The notes under the pieces were generated by a model that ran no database searches, was not told the origin of the DNA, and saw nothing but the letters and a program-made list of their open reading frames with translations. Below are positions 60,485-64,000 of a stretch of DNA of 64,000 bases, piece after piece; positions within the stretch are counted from its first letter, which is position 1, and the number at the start of each line of letters is the position of its first letter. Source of the stretch: Propionibacteriales bacterium (GTDB lineage Bacteria; Actinomycetota; Actinomycetes; Propionibacteriales; Nocardioidaceae); the NCBI GenBank assembly GCA_026392465.1, contig JAPLCA010000006.1, positions 1-64,000 on the forward strand, written 5' to 3'. Made by a program: the position numbers and the translations under genes.

Positions 60485-62032
60485 TTGGTTCCACGGTCTG
60501 AGGTTCGACACGACCTGTTCGGCGATCCCACACGAGAGGCAGTGGGAGACGTTGACGGGGCGCACTCAACCGACGCTTGGTCGCGTACGCTGGAGGTCCT
60601 CTCGCGAGCAGCAGACCATCCCCTGATGCGTGCATTCGACCTCGATGCCATTTTCACTTTTGACCGCAGCCTGCGCTACCTGTCAGTCAACGGCAGCGGC
60701 CTCGCCGCGCTGGGCCTCTCCCGAGAGGCCCTGGAGGGCAAGACCCTCTTTGATGTCTTCCCTGCAGAGACGGTCACCATGGCCGAGCCTTGGTTCCGAG
60801 ACGCGCTCGCAGGTCGCTCGAACACCATCGACGTGCCCTTTGCGGGCCGAATCTTCTCTCAGCACCTGACTCCCATTCGAGACGAGTCCGGCCAGGTCGT
60901 AGCAGCAATGGGAGTCGTAGAGGACGTCACCGAGGCACGGGCAACGGCGCAAGCGCGCCGGGAATCCGAGGAACGTTTCCGGCTCAGTTTCGACCACGCC
61001 CCCATCGGCAAGGCGCTGGTCGAACTCGATGGGCGCCTGCGGCAAGTCAACAAAGCGTTCGCGAACCTTACGCGGTACTCCGAGCAGGAACTGCTGGCAC
61101 GGTCGTTCCAGGACATCACCCACCCCGACGACTTCGACACACACGTGGATTACAGCAGTCGGCTGCTTGCCGGGGAGATCGACGCGTACGACCTGGAGAA
61201 GCGCTACATCACCGGGTCGGGTTCCACCGTTTGGGCGCAGCTGTCGGTCACATTGGTACGGGATCCTGACGGCGCGCCGCAGTACTTCATCGCTCAGATC
61301 CAGGACATCACAGATCGCAAGGTACGCGAGGCATCTCTTCGGGACATGGTTGCCATGCTGTCGCACGACCTGCGCGCTCCCATGTCGGTTGTCACGGGGT
61401 ACGTCGAAATGCTTCTCGACTCCTGGGATTCACTGCGCGCCGACGAGCGCCGCAGCTTCCTGCAGAAGACGAAGGCAGCGGCGCATTCAGTGCAAGCGCT
61501 GCTCGAAAACACGTTGACGGTCTCGGAACTGGACGACAGCGGTCTCGTCGTTTATCCCGCGCCGGTGAGCGTGAGCGAGGTGGCTGGCGAAGTCCTAGAC
61601 AATCTCGGTTTGACGTCGTCTATCACCCTTCGCGCAACGGGAGACACCACGGCGCTTGTTGACCGCGGACACCTGACGCAGATCGTTACGAATTTGGTGA
61701 CCAATGCTCTGAAGTACGGCGCAGAACCAGTCGTCGTGAACATCCGCACGGACACCGATTCGGTTGCCGTCGAGGTGGCGGACGCGGGTCCAGGGGTGCC
61801 GCCGGAGTTCGAGCCACATCTGTTTGACTGCTTCACCCGATCTGAGGCGTCTCGATCGGGCCGGGAGCGGGGCAGCGGGCTCGGCCTTTACATCGTCCGG
61901 CGTCTTCTTCTGCTCAATGGCGGTGACGTCCGGTACACACCCCAGCCAGACGGGGGTGCGATGTTCGCCTTTCATCTCCCCCGGGCCGCACCACGCGCTC
62001 CCACGTCACGGCGCGGACAGTCTGTCCAGTGA
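60485..62032 (+). CDS. PAS-PAS sensor histidine kinase
   Basis: A 515-residue soluble kinase. Two PAS/PAC units (about 45-155 and 165-290; for example DAIFTFDRSLRYLSVNGSG and SFDHAPIGKALVELDGRLRQ), a HisKA domain with the phospho-histidine in AMLSHDLRAPMSV, and a HATPase_c domain with NLVTNALKYG, ADAGPGVPPEFE and GSGLGLYIVRRLL are present. No membrane helix is visible, so it senses a cytosolic signal such as redox or a ligand. The start is a TTG at 60,485 after GGAG. No response regulator is adjacent. Confidence 0.85.
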   Translation: MVPRSEVRHDLFGDPTREAVGDVDGAHSTDAWSRTLEVLSRAADHPLMRAFDLDAIFTFDRSLRYLSVNGSGLAALGLSREALEGKTLFDVFPAETVTMAEPWFRDALAGRSNTIDVPFAGRIFSQHLTPIRDESGQVVAAMGVVEDVTEARATAQARRESEERFRLSFDHAPIGKALVELDGRLRQVNKAFANLTRYSEQELLARSFQDITHPDDFDTHVDYSSRLLAGEIDAYDLEKRYITGSGSTVWAQLSVTLVRDPDGAPQYFIAQIQDITDRKVREASLRDMVAMLSHDLRAPMSVVTGYVEMLLDSWDSLRADERRSFLQKTKAAAHSVQALLENTLTVSELDDSGLVVYPAPVSVSEVAGEVLDNLGLTSSITLRATGDTTALVDRGHLTQIVTNLVTNALKYGAEPVVVNIRTDTDSVAVEVADAGPGVPPEFEPHLFDCFTRSEASRSGRERGSGLGLYIVRRLLLLNGGDVRYTPQPDGGAMFAFHLPRAAPRAPTSRRGQSVQ

Positions 62033-62059
62033 AACAACTGACTGTGGATTGGGCGCGAC

Positions 62060-62665
62060 TCATGGCTCGCGATCTTCGGGCGTGGTGGGGGTCGCAAGGC
62101 CGTTGAGGATCAATGCGCAGATCGCCGCTGCGAATCGTGCCGCATCCGCAGACGGATCCTCTGAGGGACCTTCGACTGCGGCGCTGAGGCCGGCGACGGT
62201 GATGGCACCGAAGACGCCCATGGCGACCGCACTCGGGTCGGCGACCCGGCGCAGTGACCCGTCGGCCAGCAGTTGCTCGATCGGCTCGTAGAACGCACTG
62301 CGCAATGCATCGGCGAGGTCGGGCAGCCGGGTGGCTCGCCCCAGGTCGCCCACCAGGGCCCGGCACAGGAACGGGTGCTCGACCATGACGGCCAGTTGCG
62401 CGGCAACGGCGGCCTCGAGGCGGCTCCGCGCGTCCTCCTGAGTTGAGACGGCGACACCGACCTCCCCTGCGATGAGGTCGAGCAGGTCACCCAGCAGGAA
62501 TGCCAGCACCCCGTTCTTCCCGTCCAGGTGGTAGTAGATGGTGGCTTTGGGGATACCCGTGACCTCGGCGATGTCGTCGATCTTGGTGCCGTCCAGCCCC
62601 CGTTCCGCGATGAGCTCGGCCGCGCCGTACAGCTGGGTGGCCAGCTTTGCCGGAAGTTTCCTCAT
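62060..62665 (-). CDS. TetR-family transcriptional regulator
   Basis: A 201-residue protein. The N-terminal HTH (about 8-55: LYGAAELIAERGLDGTKIDD, then EVTGIPKATIYYHLDGKNGV) is TetR type; the C-terminal ligand domain is helical. The IS3-family element is inserted just upstream of its start, so its promoter and any divergent target may have been displaced. Ligand unknown. Confidence 0.87.
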   Translation of the reverse strand: MRKLPAKLATQLYGAAELIAERGLDGTKIDDIAEVTGIPKATIYYHLDGKNGVLAFLLGDLLDLIAGEVGVAVSTQEDARSRLEAAVAAQLAVMVEHPFLCRALVGDLGRATRLPDLADALRSAFYEPIEQLLADGSLRRVADPSAVAMGVFGAITVAGLSAAVEGPSEDPSADAARFAAAICALILNGLATPTTPEDREP

Positions 62666-62764
62666 GACTCACCTCTGTTCTCTACCCGCCACGCCCGTGC
62701 AGGCTTTCGGGGTTGAATCGCCTCGGGTCTGATGGAGGCTCTCAATCCATGGAGGATGAGAGTC

Positions 62765-64000
<1,236 letters not shown>

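Overview
The window is high-GC actinobacterial DNA. The chromosomal part (about 1-25,700) carries pspA-htpX-pspAB, DUF3043 and DUF4191 proteins, lpd-sucB-(TIGR01777)-lipB and lipA, and glnA behind a perfect four-part GlnR box. This set, together with dispersed GGTCGAGTAG/GTATCGAGACC repeats, suggests a Nocardioides/Aeromicrobium-like member of the Nocardioidaceae (inference from gene content only).

Region 1 (1-25,720) is housekeeping chromosome: an A-type Fe-S carrier, glycerate kinase, an aspartate-type aminotransferase, the envelope-stress trio pspA/htpX/pspAB, gcvT facing pepA, a serine hydrolase, an ASCH protein, lipoamide metabolism (lpd, sucB, lipB, lipA), a Na-export-like ABC pair, a LuxR-type two-component pair, small membrane proteins and glnA. 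Octanoyl transfer (LipB) and sulfur insertion (LipA) make the lipoyl groups used by SucB, by the glycine cleavage system to which GcvT belongs, and by Lpd. sucB is broken in frame twice, each time at the end of an exact 141-bp duplicate that encodes a lipoyl domain.

Region 2 (about 25,720 to at least 56,900, probably about 60,000) is an integrated mobile element placed directly after the glnA terminators. It starts with a HTH excisionase and a tyrosine integrase. Next come cargo genes: a two-gene unit with a PD-(D/E)XK nuclease, and a coupled three-gene unit with an XRE-ImmA/IrrE peptidase and a protein with a TGT-like zinc motif. The element core follows: SSB, DUF4192, a double AbrB-like protein, ParB, DUF932, an HNH protein, a complete cytoplasmic/inner-membrane Tad pilus set, an AAA ATPase, a protein with two tandem DnaA domain IV-like modules, a degenerate M48 protein and many small proteins. 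No relaxase, FtsK/TraB translocase or replication initiator is visible, so conjugation is unproven.

The strongest new observation is a bipartite motif, nGgTGATCGC and then (T)AGGTGAC starting exactly 31 bp later. It occurs eight times, each 26-59 bp upstream of a start codon within the element: xis, ssb, the 42,893 gene, the Tad operon and four more units. It looks like an element-wide regulon and ties xis at 25.9 kb to genes at 56.5 kb as one unit.

Region 3 (about 60,000-64,000) has a DUF4365-like nuclease remnant, a PAS-PAS histidine kinase, a TetR regulator, and an IS3-family element that is frameshifted and then interrupted by an IS30-family element running off the window. Several apparent frameshifts between 50 and 63 kb, some in C runs, point either to sequencing errors or to decay of the element.
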